From Nitratireductor indicus C115 (GTDB lineage: Bacteria; Pseudomonadota; Alphaproteobacteria; Rhizobiales; Rhizobiaceae): a stretch of 64,000 nt of DNA. The position numbers and the translations under genes were made by a program. Under the pieces are notes generated by a model. That model saw nothing but the letters and a program-made list of their open reading frames with translations. It was not told where the DNA came from and searched no databases. Where the stretch lies: positions 186,001 to 250,000 of the forward strand of contig NZ_AMSI01000002.1 of assembly GCF_000300515.1 (NCBI RefSeq). The letters run 5' to 3'. Within the stretch, counting starts at the first letter, position 1. The number at the start of each line of letters is the position of its first letter. This document shows, piece by piece, positions 43,767-52,416 of the stretch.

Positions 43767-44869
43767 CACATATCCAGAAAACCGCGCTGCCGAAGCAGAA
43801 TCCAGAGGAAGAATGGAGCACCGATTGCCGCAGTGACGATACCTATGGGAAGCTCCGCAGGTGCGACGACCAGACGGCTGATCACATCCGCCAGCAGCAG
43901 GAGACATGCGCCGAGAAGTGCCGCCGCCGGCAGGAGATATCGGTGCTCGGGGCCGATGGTCAGCCGCAGGAGATGTGGCACAACAATCCCCACGAAGCCG
44001 ATGCTGCCCGCAACCGCGACAGACGCTCCGGTTGCAGCGGCCACGGCAACGATGGCCGCATTCTTCACATGCTGCACCCGTATGCCCAGATGGTTTGCCG
44101 TTGCTTCCCCCAGCACCATCGCATCAAGGCCGCGCGCGAGAAACGGCGCGGCACAAAGCGCAGCAACGATAACGGGCCCCGCCGAGAAGACCTTGCTCCA
44201 GGTCGCCCCCGCCAGAGAACCCAAGCCCCAGAAAGTGAGATCGCGAAGCTGCTGGTCATCGGCGATATAAATCAGCACTCCCGAAAAGGCCCCGGCCATC
44301 GCCCCCAGGGCGATACCGGCCAAAAGCATGGTCGCAATTGAGGTTCTGCCTGCGCGTGTGGCGACCCTGTAAAGAAGAAGCGTTGTAACGAGCCCTCCGA
44401 AGAAGGCTGCAAGCGGCAGTGAAAAACTGCCAAGCACGCCAACGAAGGGTCCAAGCGCCGACGTCCCGCCAAGAACGATCACCACAATCGCGGCGAGCCC
44501 TGCTCCCGATGCCACGCCCACAATGCCCGGATCGGCGAGAGGATTGCGAAAGAGCCCCTGCATGACCGCGCCGGACACCGCCAGCGAAGCACCGATCAGG
44601 CTTCCGAGCACGACTCGCGGCAGGCGGATGTCGAACAAAATGATCCGATCCCGCGCCGAAACGGCCTCATCGGAGCCGAAACTGATCAGCGCGCGAAGCA
44701 CGTCGCGCAGGGTCATGTCCGAAGCCCCCGCACCAAGGCTCGTCAGGCAAACCAGAACATAGAGAAGAAATAGCGCTCCGATGGCAAAACGCGCCCGCGA
44801 CGAGCGGTCTCCCTCGGCGGGTGTCCATCGCTCGGCGCGTGCCTGGCTCGCCTGTCCTTGTAAGGCCAT
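43766..44869 (-). CDS. hmuU: haem ABC transporter permease
   Basis: A 367-residue FecCD-family permease with about nine to ten membrane spans. It has the conserved LPRVVLGSLIGASLAVSGAVMQGLFRNPLADPGIVG block and the ATPase-coupling GSIGFVGIVVPHLLRL. Abuts hmuT directly (stop and start adjacent) and overlaps hmuV by one base. Confidence 0.93.
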   Translation of the reverse strand: MALQGQASQARAERWTPAEGDRSSRARFAIGALFLLYVLVCLTSLGAGASDMTLRDVLRALISFGSDEAVSARDRIILFDIRLPRVVLGSLIGASLAVSGAVMQGLFRNPLADPGIVGVASGAGLAAIVVIVLGGTSALGPFVGVLGSFSLPLAAFFGGLVTTLLLYRVATRAGRTSIATMLLAGIALGAMAGAFSGVLIYIADDQQLRDLTFWGLGSLAGATWSKVFSAGPVIVAALCAAPFLARGLDAMVLGEATANHLGIRVQHVKNAAIVAVAAATGASVAVAGSIGFVGIVVPHLLRLTIGPEHRYLLPAAALLGACLLLLADVISRLVVAPAELPIGIVTAAIGAPFFLWILLRQRGFLDM

Positions 44870-45778
44870 TCAGTCCGTCGCAGCTTTCACGTCATGCAGC
44901 CGGGCAGACAGGTCGCGAATGGCAGAAGCCGTGCGCGGCCCGAAACCCAGCAGATAAGAACCGTCCATGGTGATCAAGGCGCGGTTCCGGCCCGCAGGCG
45001 TGCCGGATATCGCGGGATGAGCGAACACCTGGTCTTCACCTCTTTCAGGTCCCTCGCCGCGCTTCATCATCAAGATCACATCGGGGGCGGCCTCGGCAAT
45101 GGCCTCATCGGTCATCTGCTTGTAGCCGGAATAGCCCTCGACCGCGTTGATCGCGCCGGCCATCTGGATGATGCCGTCGGCAGCGGTGTGCCCGCCCGCA
45201 GCCAAAACCCGGCCACCCTGCATGCTCAGGATAAAAAGAACCCGCTTTTCCCCTGTTTGCTCCCTGGCGGCCTTCTCTGCGGCACGGAGATCGGAATCGA
45301 CCTTAGCGGCAAGCGTCTGGGCCTTCTCCTCGACACCCAACGCTGTGCCGATGACACGGATTTTGCGCAGGATTCCCTCACGGCTGTAGCCCTCGGGGAC
45401 AACGACCATGTCCACATCGGCCTTTTCGAGAACGCTCATCGTCGTTTCGGGACCGCTGCCTTCGGCTGCGATGATCGCCGTCGGATTGACCGACAAAACC
45501 CCTTCCGGAGACAATGCGCGCATATAGCCCACATCCTGAATTTCCCTCACGGACTCCGGATAGGTGCTCGTCGTATCGCGCGCCACCAGACGCCCTTCCT
45601 CACCAAGACCGTAGACGATCTCGGTGAGCGCGCCGCCCACGGACACGATCCGGGAGGAATCCCGGAAGGTCTCGACCTCGTCAGCCGAAGCCGGGGCCAA
45701 AAGCGCAGACGAAAGAAGACAAGCCGCCGCAATCGCGTTCAATCGCATTGCCCGCGCCGGTTTCCTGAAGACCTGCAT
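44870..45778 (-). CDS. hmuT: periplasmic haem-binding protein
   Basis: A 302-residue class III binding protein. A signal peptide ends LLAPASADE, followed by RIVSVGGALTEIVYGLGEEGRLVARDTTSTYP, the typical haem-PBP start with a Tyr or similar ligand region, and VGYMRALSPEGVLSVNPTAIIA. It delivers haem to HmuUV. Twelve bases separate it from hmuS. Confidence 0.92.
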   Translation of the reverse strand: MQVFRKPARAMRLNAIAAACLLSSALLAPASADEVETFRDSSRIVSVGGALTEIVYGLGEEGRLVARDTTSTYPESVREIQDVGYMRALSPEGVLSVNPTAIIAAEGSGPETTMSVLEKADVDMVVVPEGYSREGILRKIRVIGTALGVEEKAQTLAAKVDSDLRAAEKAAREQTGEKRVLFILSMQGGRVLAAGGHTAADGIIQMAGAINAVEGYSGYKQMTDEAIAEAAPDVILMMKRGEGPERGEDQVFAHPAISGTPAGRNRALITMDGSYLLGFGPRTASAIRDLSARLHDVKAATD

Positions 45779-45789
45779 CGATCGCGCTC

Positions 45790-46857
45790 CTATGCAACCT
45801 TGGAAGCGGGCAAACGCTGAAGACGTTCCACCATGATCCGCCAGTCGGGGCGCTCGTCCTGCCCCTCATGGCGCTGGCCGAAGAACTGGGTGATGAGCTG
45901 ACCGTCGGCCCCATAGGCTTCGATGGAGGTGACATGCCCCTCCGTCACCGGTTTGCGCACGGCCCAGAGCTCATGCACATGATCGGTGCGCAGATGGAGA
46001 TTGAACCCAGGGTCGAGCACATTGATCCAGGGCCCCATGGGCTTCACAGTGTGAATGGTGCCCGTGTGAATCTGGATGCAACCGCTGCTGCCCACGAAGC
46101 ACATGATCGGCACCTCGTCGCGCACCGCCTGATAGAGCATCGCGGTAAGCGCGTCATTGTCGAGCCGCCAGGCATAGTCCTCGCCGATCAGATGCACGGC
46201 CTGATGCCTGGTCAGTTTCAATTTGCGCAGGATATTGAACAGTTGATGAACGTCTGTCATGGCGCTCCAGCGTTCACGCAGAACGTCGGCTGCCGGCAGG
46301 TCATCGTCGACCACTTCTTCGCGGATCTTCTCGCCGCTGACGGTGATGGCCGAGGACTGATCGTCAAGCCGCAACTCGCCAACCAGCGCCTCATAGGCAG
46401 CAACATCCGATTTCGGACGCAGATGAATCTTGTGAACCGCGTCTCCGGCAGCGTCGAAGAACTGGAGGCTCCGGCGCACGCCCCCTTCATCGTCCGTTTT
46501 CTCGACCGCGAAACCATAAGCCCAACGGGAAGGGAAAATGCGCAGGTCGATATCGCCCCCCAGGATCAGCGCATGCTGAGGGCCGACCGTCGTTTTGGCG
46601 CTCTCATAAACACCGGTTTTTTCATGGACCACGCTTTCATTGCGTGTCAGCGCCATGACCTCACCCAGCATCTCAAGCGATGGAAGCACATCTGCCACCG
46701 TTGCGCTGATGCGCGTGACGCCCTGCCCGATATGGGCAGCCAGAAGCTCTGCTTCCGATATACCCAGGTGTATCGCGAGATCACGTTCCCGCATCTTCGG
46801 GTTCTCGCTACGGGCGCGCCGGATGCCTTCAGGCGCGCGGATGGCTTGAATATTCAT
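45790..46857 (-). CDS. hmuS: haemin-degrading/trafficking factor HmuS
   Basis: A 355-residue HemS/ChuS/HmuS family cytoplasmic protein with two repeated halves. The N-terminal half has MRERDLAIHLGISEAELLAAHIG. The C-terminal half has FVGSSGCIQIHTGTIHTVKPMGPWINVLDPGFNLHLRTDHVHELWAVRKP. It handles or degrades imported haem to release iron. The final His-rich stretch (FFGQRHEGQDERPDW) is characteristic. It is upstream of hmuTUV in the same operon. Confidence 0.92.
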   Translation of the reverse strand: MNIQAIRAPEGIRRARSENPKMRERDLAIHLGISEAELLAAHIGQGVTRISATVADVLPSLEMLGEVMALTRNESVVHEKTGVYESAKTTVGPQHALILGGDIDLRIFPSRWAYGFAVEKTDDEGGVRRSLQFFDAAGDAVHKIHLRPKSDVAAYEALVGELRLDDQSSAITVSGEKIREEVVDDDLPAADVLRERWSAMTDVHQLFNILRKLKLTRHQAVHLIGEDYAWRLDNDALTAMLYQAVRDEVPIMCFVGSSGCIQIHTGTIHTVKPMGPWINVLDPGFNLHLRTDHVHELWAVRKPVTEGHVTSIEAYGADGQLITQFFGQRHEGQDERPDWRIMVERLQRLPASKVA

Positions 46858-46882
46858 GAGATATTTCCGTCCGATTGTCAGG

Positions 46883-47083
46883 CTACTTGTTCAGGATCAG
46901 CTTGCCCTGGCGCGTGATCTTGAGACGGTAATAGGCACCATGGTGCTCGATCCCGATCTCCTTGCGCCCTTCAAACAGATCAACGCTCGAAACGGTGCGG
47001 TCGGGAACAAGCCCGTTACGTGCCGCATTCCATTGGCGCATATCAGTCTGCCCCGTCGGGTCGATGGACAAATAGGTCTTCAT
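46883..47083 (-). CDS. hemP: haemin uptake protein HemP/HmuP
   Basis: A 66-residue protein whose last 36 residues (VSSVDLFEGRKEIGIEHHGA and RLKITRQGKLILNK) match the HemP family. In Bradyrhizobium and Sinorhizobium, HmuP is needed to activate the haem receptor gene, with Irr. It is the first gene of hemP-hmuSTUV and is divergent from the receptor gene. Confidence 0.9.
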   Translation of the reverse strand: MKTYLSIDPTGQTDMRQWNAARNGLVPDRTVSSVDLFEGRKEIGIEHHGAYYRLKITRQGKLILNK

Positions 47084-47150
47084 GAAGAGCCCTCCTTTTC
47101 GCTTCGCTCACGACGTCCGGCTTGCCGGTGCATTTCGCAATTGAGTTTCT

Positions 47151-47165
47151 TGACTTTCCTTATCA
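47151..47165. promoter_or_regulatory. IRO-box (RirA site) between hemP and the haem receptor
   Basis: TGA-N9-TCA (tga ctttcctta tca) within the divergent 202-bp promoter. It overlaps a TTGACT -35-like hexamer (47150-47155) in the receptor direction, so RirA binding could block polymerase. AT-rich DNA follows (tatcatattttata). Confidence 0.7.
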
Positions 47166-47285
47166 TATTTTATAGCCACTGCAATACCGGAGTGGAATTC
47201 TCAAGAAAAAATTCTCGTGTCCGGAGGAAGCCGACAAGCCAGCGCCAGTCGGCCGGTTTCATTTGTAGCTATTGGGGAATTTTCA

Positions 47286-49364
47286 ATGTTGATGCATATG
47301 AAGCAGCGTAAAGCGCTTCTTGTTTACGGAACTGCGCTGGCAGTTCTCGCGCCGGCGACAATGGCGCCGGCCCTCGCCCAGGAAGAGAACGCCCAGGCCG
47401 AGCAAGTGCAGGAAAAGGCCTCCGGCGAAACACCCACGCTCCTCGATCGCATAACGATCGTCAGCCGCACCGGCGAAACCGCGCTTGAGACACTCGCATC
47501 GGTGAGCCAGATCAGCGGAGAGGAGCTGGAGCGCCGCATGGCCACCACCTCCAACGACATCTTTTTCGGTGTCCCTGGCATCAAGGTTTATTCGGACGGT
47601 CGCCCCTCCGTCAGCAACATCAATATTCGCGGCCTACAGGATGCCGGGCGTGTTGCCGTCATTGTCGACGGTGCCCGGCAGAATTTCCACAAGGCCGGCC
47701 ACGAAGTGTCGCGCATGTTCTGGCTCGACCCCGACCTCATCAAGCAGGTTGACGTGATCCGCGGACCGAGTGCCAACACCTACGGTTCGGGCGCCATCGG
47801 CGGCGTGGTCTATTTCGAGACCAAGAAGGCCGAAGACTTCCTGCGGGAAGACGAAAACTATGCGCTCTCGGTCACCGGGCGTTACGAATCCAACGGCTCC
47901 GGCTGGACGACCAGCGCGACCGGGGCCTATCGCTTCAATGAAATGGCCTCCATCATCGGCAATGTCGTGTGGCGCGACTATGGCGACTACAAGGATGGCG
48001 ACGGCACGCGCATCGACAATTCCGCCTTCGACGTCCTGAGCGGTCACCTGAAAGGCACGATCAAGCCAAGCGAAAACAGCGAACTGACGCTGGGCTGGAC
48101 CGGATCGCGCGACGAATGGTCTTCCACCGCCACCCGCGACTATCGCCTCGACAGCAACGCCTTGACCGGTGAGTTCAAGATTTCTGACGATGAGGAGAAA
48201 TGGCTGAACCTCAACGTCAAGGGCGCGGTCAATCTTCTCGATCTGGCTCAGTGGGATTCGGGCGCTGAATCCGGATACGATCTGCGCACCACCAGTTTCG
48301 ACATCTGGAACACCTCCTATTTCGATACCGGCCTTATCGCCCACGAACTGACCGTGGGCGGGGACTGGGTGTATGATGATTTCAAGTCGAAGTCGTCGAG
48401 CGGCGGTGCCGACAGCTATAATCCGACCGGCACGCGCAGCGTCTGGGGCGCCTATGTCCAGGACAAGATGACCTATGACTGGCTCGAGGTCGTGGCTGGG
48501 CTGCGTTACGATTCCTACAAGCTCAAGGCATCCGATGAGAGTTCCGGCGACCGTCTTTCGCCGCGCATCAGCGTCGGCGTTTCCCCCTTCAAGGAAGGTG
48601 CGCTTTCGGGCCTGCAGGTCTACGGTTCCTATTCGGAAGGCTATCGCGCGCCGAACACCTCCGAGGCCTATATTACTGGCGGTCATTCCTTCCCCGGATT
48701 CAGCTTCGCATTCCTGCCCAACCCCGATCTGAAACCTGAAACAGGCCGCACCTGGGAGGCCGGCGTCAACTATTCCGCCAACGGGCTTTTTGACAGCGAG
48801 GATTCGCTGCGCCTGAAAGCGGCTTATTTCTATAACGATATCAAGGATTACATTACGATCCCGACCTTCCCGGCCCTTCCGGGAAGCGAGTGCGCCGCAC
48901 TCGGGCACACCATGTGCGCGCAATACCAGAATGTCTATGCGGCAAAGATCAAGGGCTTCGAGTTGGAAGGCAGGTATGATGCGGGGCGGTATTTCGCGGG
49001 TCTCGGCATCAACCTGATCAACGGTCATCAGATCGACCGGGACGGTGTGCGTTCCGATCTCACGACCATCCCCTCGGCAAGCGTCACGCTTGACGGCGGC
49101 ATGCGCTTCCTCGACCGGCGTCTGACGGTCGGAGGCGAAGTGCAATTCAACAAGGCGCCCAAGGGCTCCCTCTATGCCGACGATTACACGCTGGTCAATC
49201 TGTATGCGAACTACCAGCCCAACGAGAACCTCAGGTTCGATTTGCGCGTCGACAACCTGTTCGACAAGAAATACGTGCTGCCCATCGTCGATACCTCCGA
49301 TGGGGTCTACGGGCAGCCCGGCTTGACCGTCAAACTCGCCGCAACCGTGCGTTTCGGAGGATAG
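47286..49364 (+). CDS. bhuA: TonB-dependent haem/haemoglobin receptor
   Basis: A 692-residue outer-membrane receptor. The signal peptide ends APALAQEE, followed by a TonB-box region (about 50-62, LLDRITIVSR), a plug domain with GVPGIKVYSDGRPSVSNINIRG and a 22-strand barrel ending in VKLAATVRFGG (terminal aromatic near the end). The haem-receptor motif region has GYRAPNTSEAY (FRAP-like) and FLPNPDLKPET (NPNL-like) with a nearby His (ITGGHSF). The ATG at 47286 follows GGGGAA; in-frame upstream sequence lacks signal character. BhuA/ShmR/HmuR are different names for such receptors; the symbol is by similarity. Confidence 0.88.
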   Translation: MLMHMKQRKALLVYGTALAVLAPATMAPALAQEENAQAEQVQEKASGETPTLLDRITIVSRTGETALETLASVSQISGEELERRMATTSNDIFFGVPGIKVYSDGRPSVSNINIRGLQDAGRVAVIVDGARQNFHKAGHEVSRMFWLDPDLIKQVDVIRGPSANTYGSGAIGGVVYFETKKAEDFLREDENYALSVTGRYESNGSGWTTSATGAYRFNEMASIIGNVVWRDYGDYKDGDGTRIDNSAFDVLSGHLKGTIKPSENSELTLGWTGSRDEWSSTATRDYRLDSNALTGEFKISDDEEKWLNLNVKGAVNLLDLAQWDSGAESGYDLRTTSFDIWNTSYFDTGLIAHELTVGGDWVYDDFKSKSSSGGADSYNPTGTRSVWGAYVQDKMTYDWLEVVAGLRYDSYKLKASDESSGDRLSPRISVGVSPFKEGALSGLQVYGSYSEGYRAPNTSEAYITGGHSFPGFSFAFLPNPDLKPETGRTWEAGVNYSANGLFDSEDSLRLKAAYFYNDIKDYITIPTFPALPGSECAALGHTMCAQYQNVYAAKIKGFELEGRYDAGRYFAGLGINLINGHQIDRDGVRSDLTTIPSASVTLDGGMRFLDRRLTVGGEVQFNKAPKGSLYADDYTLVNLYANYQPNENLRFDLRVDNLFDKKYVLPIVDTSDGVYGQPGLTVKLAATVRFGG

Positions 49365-49365
49365 A

Positions 49366-49824
49366 ATGCCATCTCGATTACCCTGCCCCCGCAGCAATAC
49401 CGTCGCCAGCCTTGCGCTGGCGGCGGCAACCTTCTGCGCGTCCGTTTCCAGCGCCAGCGCAGAAGATGCAAAGCCCGGGACAATCAACCTCGAGCTCAAC
49501 GCGCTGCAGGACAGCGACAAGGGCTGCCGCATCGCCTTCGTGGTGGAAAACGGACTGGGGCACGACATCGGCAAGGCAGCCTATGAGATCGCCCTGTTCG
49601 ACAAGGAAGGCATGGTGGAGCGGCTCATGGTGCTCGACTTCCAGGAACTGCCCGCCGCCAAGACCAAGGTACGCCGCTTTGACCTTGCCGATGCCAAATG
49701 CGGCGCAATCGGCCGCGTTCTGGTCAATGACGCATCCGCCTGCGATGGCGACGGGATCGAAGCAGGCGCCTGCATCGCCCGGCTCAACCCGACAACCCGC
49801 AGCAGCGTCGCCTTCGGCAAATAA
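49366..49824 (+). CDS. uncharacterised exported protein in the TonB operon
   Basis: A 152-residue protein with a signal peptide ending VSSASAEDA. The mature domain begins INLELNALQDSDKGCRIAFV and has paired cysteines (KGCR, AKCG, SACDGDGIEAGACIAR) that could form two disulfides. The start is one base after the receptor stop, so it is almost certainly co-translated. The domain resembles a small beta-sandwich by its alternating pattern, but I do not recognise a named family. A periplasmic helper for receptor/TonB function is only inferred from position. Confidence 0.7.
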   Translation: MPSRLPCPRSNTVASLALAAATFCASVSSASAEDAKPGTINLELNALQDSDKGCRIAFVVENGLGHDIGKAAYEIALFDKEGMVERLMVLDFQELPAAKTKVRRFDLADAKCGAIGRVLVNDASACDGDGIEAGACIARLNPTTRSSVAFGK

Positions 49825-49905
49825 GGCGCAAGGCACAACCCGTTTCCAATCACCCAAGGCTTCAAGCCGCTTGCGATCACCGCGTGTTTCCACAGGACTT
49901 CCATC

Positions 49906-50622
49906 ATGATTGACGAATTCGTCACCACCATCGGTTCTTTCCTCCGGCTCGGCGGCCCCGTGGTGGCGATCATCCTGCTGCTTTCCGTTTTCGCCCTCGC
50001 CCTGATCCTGCTCAAATTCGTGCAGTTCCAGCGTGAGCGCGTCGGCAGGCATGGTCGCTCGAACCGGGCGCTGCATGCCTGGTTCCACCACGACCAGAGC
50101 GAGGCGCGCGCGATGCTTTCCAACGCCCGCTCCCCCGTCGAGGAAGCTCTTGCGACCACGATGCGCCTAACCGCTTCCGGCAAGGCGGAGAAGAGCGCAG
50201 TCGAAGATGAGATAAGCCGCCTCGCCCTCGGCCGCCTGCATGATCTGCAGCGTGGTTTCCGCGCGCTTGACGCCATTGCCCAGGTTGCTCCGCTGCTCGG
50301 TCTGTTCGGCACGGTGCTCGGCATGATCGACGCCTTCCAGAAATTGCAGGCTGCCGGCAATGCGGTAGACCCCTCCATTCTGGCGGGCGGTATCTGGGTC
50401 GCCCTCCTGACGACGGCCTGCGGCCTCGCCGTTGCCATGCCGGTCTCTCTGGTGCTCACATGGTTCGAAACCCGCCTCGACAATGAACGCGTGGCGATCG
50501 AGACCATGACCAGCGCTGTCCTGTCCCATGCCTCGCTGGAAGGCGCAGAACAGCAGCCTTCGAATGTCCAGCGCGTCGCGCCGGTCGCCTTGCGTGCAGG
50601 TGCTGCAAGCCATGCGCATTGA
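49906..50622 (+). CDS. exbB: ExbB/TolQ/MotA-family proton channel protein
   Basis: A 238-residue inner-membrane protein with three spans (about 16-36, 120-145, 160-185). It has the conserved ALDAIAQVAPLLGLFGTVLGMIDAFQKL and the second channel helix GIWVALLTTACGLAVAMPVSL. It harvests proton-motive force for TonB. An internal frame of the following exbD overlaps its last 11 bases. Confidence 0.88.
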   Translation: MIDEFVTTIGSFLRLGGPVVAIILLLSVFALALILLKFVQFQRERVGRHGRSNRALHAWFHHDQSEARAMLSNARSPVEEALATTMRLTASGKAEKSAVEDEISRLALGRLHDLQRGFRALDAIAQVAPLLGLFGTVLGMIDAFQKLQAAGNAVDPSILAGGIWVALLTTACGLAVAMPVSLVLTWFETRLDNERVAIETMTSAVLSHASLEGAEQQPSNVQRVAPVALRAGAASHAH

Positions 50623-51001
50623 GGCACACGCCCCCTTCCGCAGGCGCCCATTGTCGCTCACGTCGCTGATCGACGTGATCTTTCTGCTGCTTCTGTTCTT
50701 CATGCTCTCCTCGACCTTCACGCGTTTTGCCAGGGTTGAGGTCTCGGGCGGGCCGGCATCGGCCAGCGTCAGCGGCAAGACGCCTGACATCCTCATTCGC
50801 CTGGACGGCGAGGATGGCTGGCGCATCAATGGCCAGACGCTGGATGAGGACGCCGCCGTCGCAGAATTGCTGCGTCTTGGCGATTCCGGTGCCGAAACGG
50901 CGGTTCTCCTCGTAAGAGGCGAACTGACATCCCAGGCTCTGGTCAGCGCCGTCGAACGCATTCGCAGAGACACGAGCCTTACCCTTTCGATCACGAGGTG
51001 A
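50612..51001 (+). CDS. exbD: ExbD/TolR-family protein (first)
   Basis: A 129-residue single-span protein. SLTSLIDVIFLLLLFFMLSSTF at about 15-36 carries the essential Asp in LIDVIF. A periplasmic domain with the fold of ExbD follows. The ATG at 50612 lies within the end of exbB; the longer frame to 50528 has no membrane-protein character before it. Confidence 0.85.
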   Translation: MRIEAHAPFRRRPLSLTSLIDVIFLLLLFFMLSSTFTRFARVEVSGGPASASVSGKTPDILIRLDGEDGWRINGQTLDEDAAVAELLRLGDSGAETAVLLVRGELTSQALVSAVERIRRDTSLTLSITR

Positions 51002-51004
51002 CCC

Positions 51005-51409
51005 ATGCTGCGTCTTGCCCGTCCCCGTCCCACCCGCCAGCGCGAAAGCACCATTGCACTGATCAACATCGTCTTCCTGATGCTGATCTTCTTCCTTGTG
51101 GCCGGAACGCTGACACCCCCGCTCGATAATGAGGTGGACCTGATCACCACGGCCGACGCGGAACGTTCCGAACCGCCGGGCTCGTTGTTCGTGACGGAAA
51201 CCGGCGAAATGCGCGCCAACGGTGAAAAGGTGGATGCAGCTGGCTTCGTGGCGGCAAAACGCAACGATGCCGCAGAGGCACAGGACCTTGAGATCACTGT
51301 CGCCGCAGACCGGAACCTGCCAGCTGCCCGCCTTGTCGATATCGTCGGCGCATTGAAGGCTGCCGGTGCGAGCAGGATCAGCATCGTGACGGAACGTGCA
51401 GCAGAATGA
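51005..51409 (+). CDS. ExbD/TolR-family protein (second)
   Basis: A 134-residue protein: a short cytoplasmic N-terminus and a span IALINIVFLMLIFFLVAGTL where the channel Asp position is Asn (LINIVF versus LIDVIF in the first ExbD). The periplasmic domain ends AGASRISIVTERAAE. Two unequal ExbD-like proteins in one operon suggest a hetero-oligomeric motor. If Asn truly replaces the proton-binding Asp, this subunit would be inactive in proton transfer. Confidence 0.85.
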   Translation: MLRLARPRPTRQRESTIALINIVFLMLIFFLVAGTLTPPLDNEVDLITTADAERSEPPGSLFVTETGEMRANGEKVDAAGFVAAKRNDAAEAQDLEITVAADRNLPAARLVDIVGALKAAGASRISIVTERAAE

Positions 51410-52314
51410 ACAGAAAGCCTTTCAAATGGGCGGCGGCACTCGTCGCCTCCCTGACGCTCCACGCCGGTGCGGGCGGCTATATCATGACCCGTCCCGACGA
51501 TGTTCAGATCGCCGGCGGCGGCGAAACAGAGATTTCCATTGCCGGCGACGCCTTCTCCGACATGATGGCCGCTGGAGAAATCGCCGATGAGATCGACCCC
51601 GTTGCCGAGGAAGCCCCGAACGAGGTGGTGCCCGAAACGGCAACAGAGGTGACACCGGAAGCGCCGGTCGAAGAAGCTATCGTGCCCGAGACCGTCGAAA
51701 CGGAGATGGAGACGGTCGAAACCGAGATCGCGCCGGTCACCGATGACGTCGTTGAACCGGTCGAAGAGGTGGAACAGGTCACCGCGATGGTCGAGGTACC
51801 GGTTCCCACGCGCCGTCCTGCCTATACGCCTCCGAAACGCGTTGAGCGGAAAGAGGTGGAGAAGCCGAAGCAGGTGGCACGCAAGGAACCGCCCAGGAAG
51901 CGCTCGGCCGGTTCGCAAGGCAATGATCGTCAGGACGCTCGCCGCGGCACAGCCAATGGCGGAGCCAAGGGTGCCGTCTCAAATGGCGGACGCCAATCGG
52001 CGCGAGCCTCACAGGCCGGCAATGCGCGTGTTTCGAACTATCCGGGCAAGGTTGTCGCCAAGCTGCGTCGTGCGCGCCGCTATCCAAGCGAAGCCAAGCG
52101 CGAGAGGCTGCGCGGCCAGGTGCGCGTCAGCTTCACCGTCACCAGCAATGGCGGAGTAAGCGGCCTGCGCGTCAGCCGCAGTTCTGGCTCGTCAATTCTG
52201 GATCGCGCTGCGCTCGAAACGGTTCGCCGCGCCGCTCCCTTCCCTCCAATTCCAGATGGCGCGGGCCGGGCCTCCTGGCCCTTTACCGTGCCCATCGATT
52301 TCTCAACGCGATAA
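51406..52314 (+). CDS. tonB: TonB energy transducer
   Basis: A 302-residue TonB. The N-terminal anchor (about 5-25, WAAALVASLTLHAGAGGYIM) carries the His of the SxxxH motif in SLTLHAG. A long Glu/Pro/Val-rich linker (about 55-140) and a Lys/Arg/Pro-rich stretch (about 140-170) span the periplasm. The C-terminal domain (about 205-302) has YPSEAKRERLRGQVRVSFTV and the WPFTVPIDF end. Overlaps the second ExbD by four bases (ATGA). Confidence 0.9.
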   Translation: MNRKPFKWAAALVASLTLHAGAGGYIMTRPDDVQIAGGGETEISIAGDAFSDMMAAGEIADEIDPVAEEAPNEVVPETATEVTPEAPVEEAIVPETVETEMETVETEIAPVTDDVVEPVEEVEQVTAMVEVPVPTRRPAYTPPKRVERKEVEKPKQVARKEPPRKRSAGSQGNDRQDARRGTANGGAKGAVSNGGRQSARASQAGNARVSNYPGKVVAKLRRARRYPSEAKRERLRGQVRVSFTVTSNGGVSGLRVSRSSGSSILDRAALETVRRAAPFPPIPDGAGRASWPFTVPIDFSTR

Positions 52315-52316
52315 AC

Positions 52317-52346
52317 AAAAGGGCAAGCCGCCAGGCTCGCCCTTCT
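52317..52346. terminator. terminator between convergent tonB and putA
   Basis: Imperfect stem aagggc-a-agcc / ggct-c-gccctt around loop gcca, with T-rich sequence following on plus and A-rich preceding. It can serve either direction. Confidence 0.75.
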
Positions 52347-52416
52347 TTCCTTCAATCCTGCCTCAAATCCGGTTCGCCCTCCGGGCGCGTTGTCGAACTC
52401 TCTGGCTTCGATCAGC

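Noticed and set aside
47634-49574. A 646-codon minus-strand ORF opposite the haem receptor
   Set aside because: The plus strand encodes a clear TonB-dependent receptor with signal peptide, plug and barrel; the minus frame has no recognisable feature.
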